Positions 30,469-31,160 of a DNA stretch of 31,160 nt are shown in pieces. A program made the translations under genes and the position numbers. The DNA is from Rhodoferax sp. Lineage in GTDB: Bacteria; Pseudomonadota; Gammaproteobacteria; Burkholderiales; Burkholderiaceae_C. Each line of letters begins with the position of its first letter. The first letter of the stretch is position 1. The notes below the pieces were generated by a model. That model was not told where the DNA came from, did not search any database, and worked only from the letters and a program-made list of their open reading frames with translations. Location of the stretch: NCBI GenBank assembly GCA_028711355.1, contig JAQTSL010000004.1:1-31160 (forward strand). Reading direction: 5' to 3'.

Positions 30469-31160
30469 ATGACAAAACCCATCAAGCGCATTGCCGTCAA
30501 CACCGGCGGCGGCGACGCACCAGGCCTTAACGCAGTGATCCAGTCGGTGGTCATCGCAGCGACCAACCGCGGCTGGGACTGCTTTGGCATTCGTGACGGC
30601 TTTAACGGCATCTTGTTCCCCGAGCGTTATTCCGAGGGTGGCGTGTTGCGCCTGACACCGGACCGGGTGCGCGGCATCGGCCATCTGGGCGGCACTATGT
30701 TGGGCACCACCAACAAAGGCGACCCGCTGCATTTTCCGATCCAGATGCCCGACGGCAGCACGCGCGAGGTGGATCGCTCTGACGAAATTCTGACCTACTT
30801 TGCCACCCATCAGATCGACGCGCTGGTGGCCATTGGCGGCGACGGCTCGCTAACCATCGCCAACGCGCTGCACGAAAAAGGCTTGCGCGTGGTCGGCGTG
30901 CCCAAAACCATCGACAACGATCTGGACAAGACCTTCACCACCTTTGGCTTCGACACCGCGGTGGGTTTCGCGACCGAGTGCCTGGACCGCCTGCACAGCA
31001 CCGCCGAAAGCCATCATCGCATAATGCTTGTGGAGGTGATGGGACGCTACGCCGGCTGGATCGCGCTGCACGCCGGCATCGCCGGCGGCGCGCATGCCAT
31101 CCTGATACCCGAGCTTGCCTTCGACCTAGACAAAGTGGCCGCAAAGATCCTCGACCGCCA
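30469..31160 (+). CDS. pfkA: 6-phosphofructokinase family, N-terminal part (runs off the right edge)
   Basis: Phosphorylates fructose 6-phosphate at C1 in glycolysis. The 230 visible residues show the nucleotide-binding NTGGGDAPGLNAVI (11-24), AIGGDGS (121-127), VPKTIDND (144-151) and MGRYAGWIAL (191-200). GGDGS is typical of ATP-dependent enzymes, whereas the Lys in PKTIDND is typical of pyrophosphate-dependent ones, so the phosphoryl donor is not settled by sequence. AGGAGA lies 9 bp before the ATG at 30469; an adjacent in-frame GTG at 30466 is a less likely start. Confidence 0.92.
   Translation, partial: MTKPIKRIAVNTGGGDAPGLNAVIQSVVIAATNRGWDCFGIRDGFNGILFPERYSEGGVLRLTPDRVRGIGHLGGTMLGTTNKGDPLHFPIQMPDGSTREVDRSDEILTYFATHQIDALVAIGGDGSLTIANALHEKGLRVVGVPKTIDNDLDKTFTTFGFDTAVGFATECLDRLHSTAESHHRIMLVEVMGRYAGWIALHAGIAGGAHAILIPELAFDLDKVAAKILDR

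Overview
The window looks like a chromosomal segment of a beta-proteobacterium of the Comamonadaceae, close to Rhodoferax or Polaromonas. The basis is high GC, the style of the housekeeping proteins, and dispersed palindromic repeats that I remember from that family. No database search was possible, so the organism call is an inference. I see no transposase, integrase, phage gene or CRISPR array.

Positions 1-15.8 kb carry mostly core genes. On the minus strand are the start of polyphosphate kinase (ppk, with a Pho-box-like site) and a UvrD-type helicase. On the plus strand are GMP reductase (guaC, with a terminator-like hairpin in its leader) and tRNA-Lys(CTT) with a good -10 and a downstream terminator. 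A LysE/RhtB exporter, a secreted dienelactone-hydrolase-like enzyme and a PhoD-type phosphatase follow. Next come heat-shock protease HtpX, dihydroorotase PyrC, a LysR regulator with an unknown membrane-anchored protein, a SPOR-domain membrane protein, an Atm1-type ABC exporter and a YciA-type acyl-CoA thioesterase.

Positions 16-30.2 kb form the most interesting block. On the minus strand, in transcription order, it reads: TRAP binding protein (dctP3), chemoreceptor, TRAP binding protein (dctP2), dctP1-dctQ-dctM, then aorA-aorB-aorC. The last three encode a tungsten aldehyde oxidoreductase: a 16-Cys ferredoxin subunit, a W-pterin subunit and a FAD/NAD subunit. Divergent from dctP3 lies an overlapping sensor kinase / NarL-FixJ response regulator pair of the DctS/DctR type. 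A nearly identical 32-bp sequence lies upstream of both dctP1 and the chemoreceptor gene, and a shorter match lies upstream of aorA. My reading is that the two-component pair may control uptake, chemotaxis and aldehyde/acid redox chemistry as one regulon. The substrate cannot be read from the sequence.

The block is rich in small palindromic repeats: GGGGTCAGA-type hairpins between the aor genes and after dctP genes, and a composite element of about 115 bp in four copies, two of them against stop codons. Related repeat sequences appear to be inserted in frame inside uvrD (two) and the ABC exporter (one). After the response regulator the window ends inside a 6-phosphofructokinase gene.
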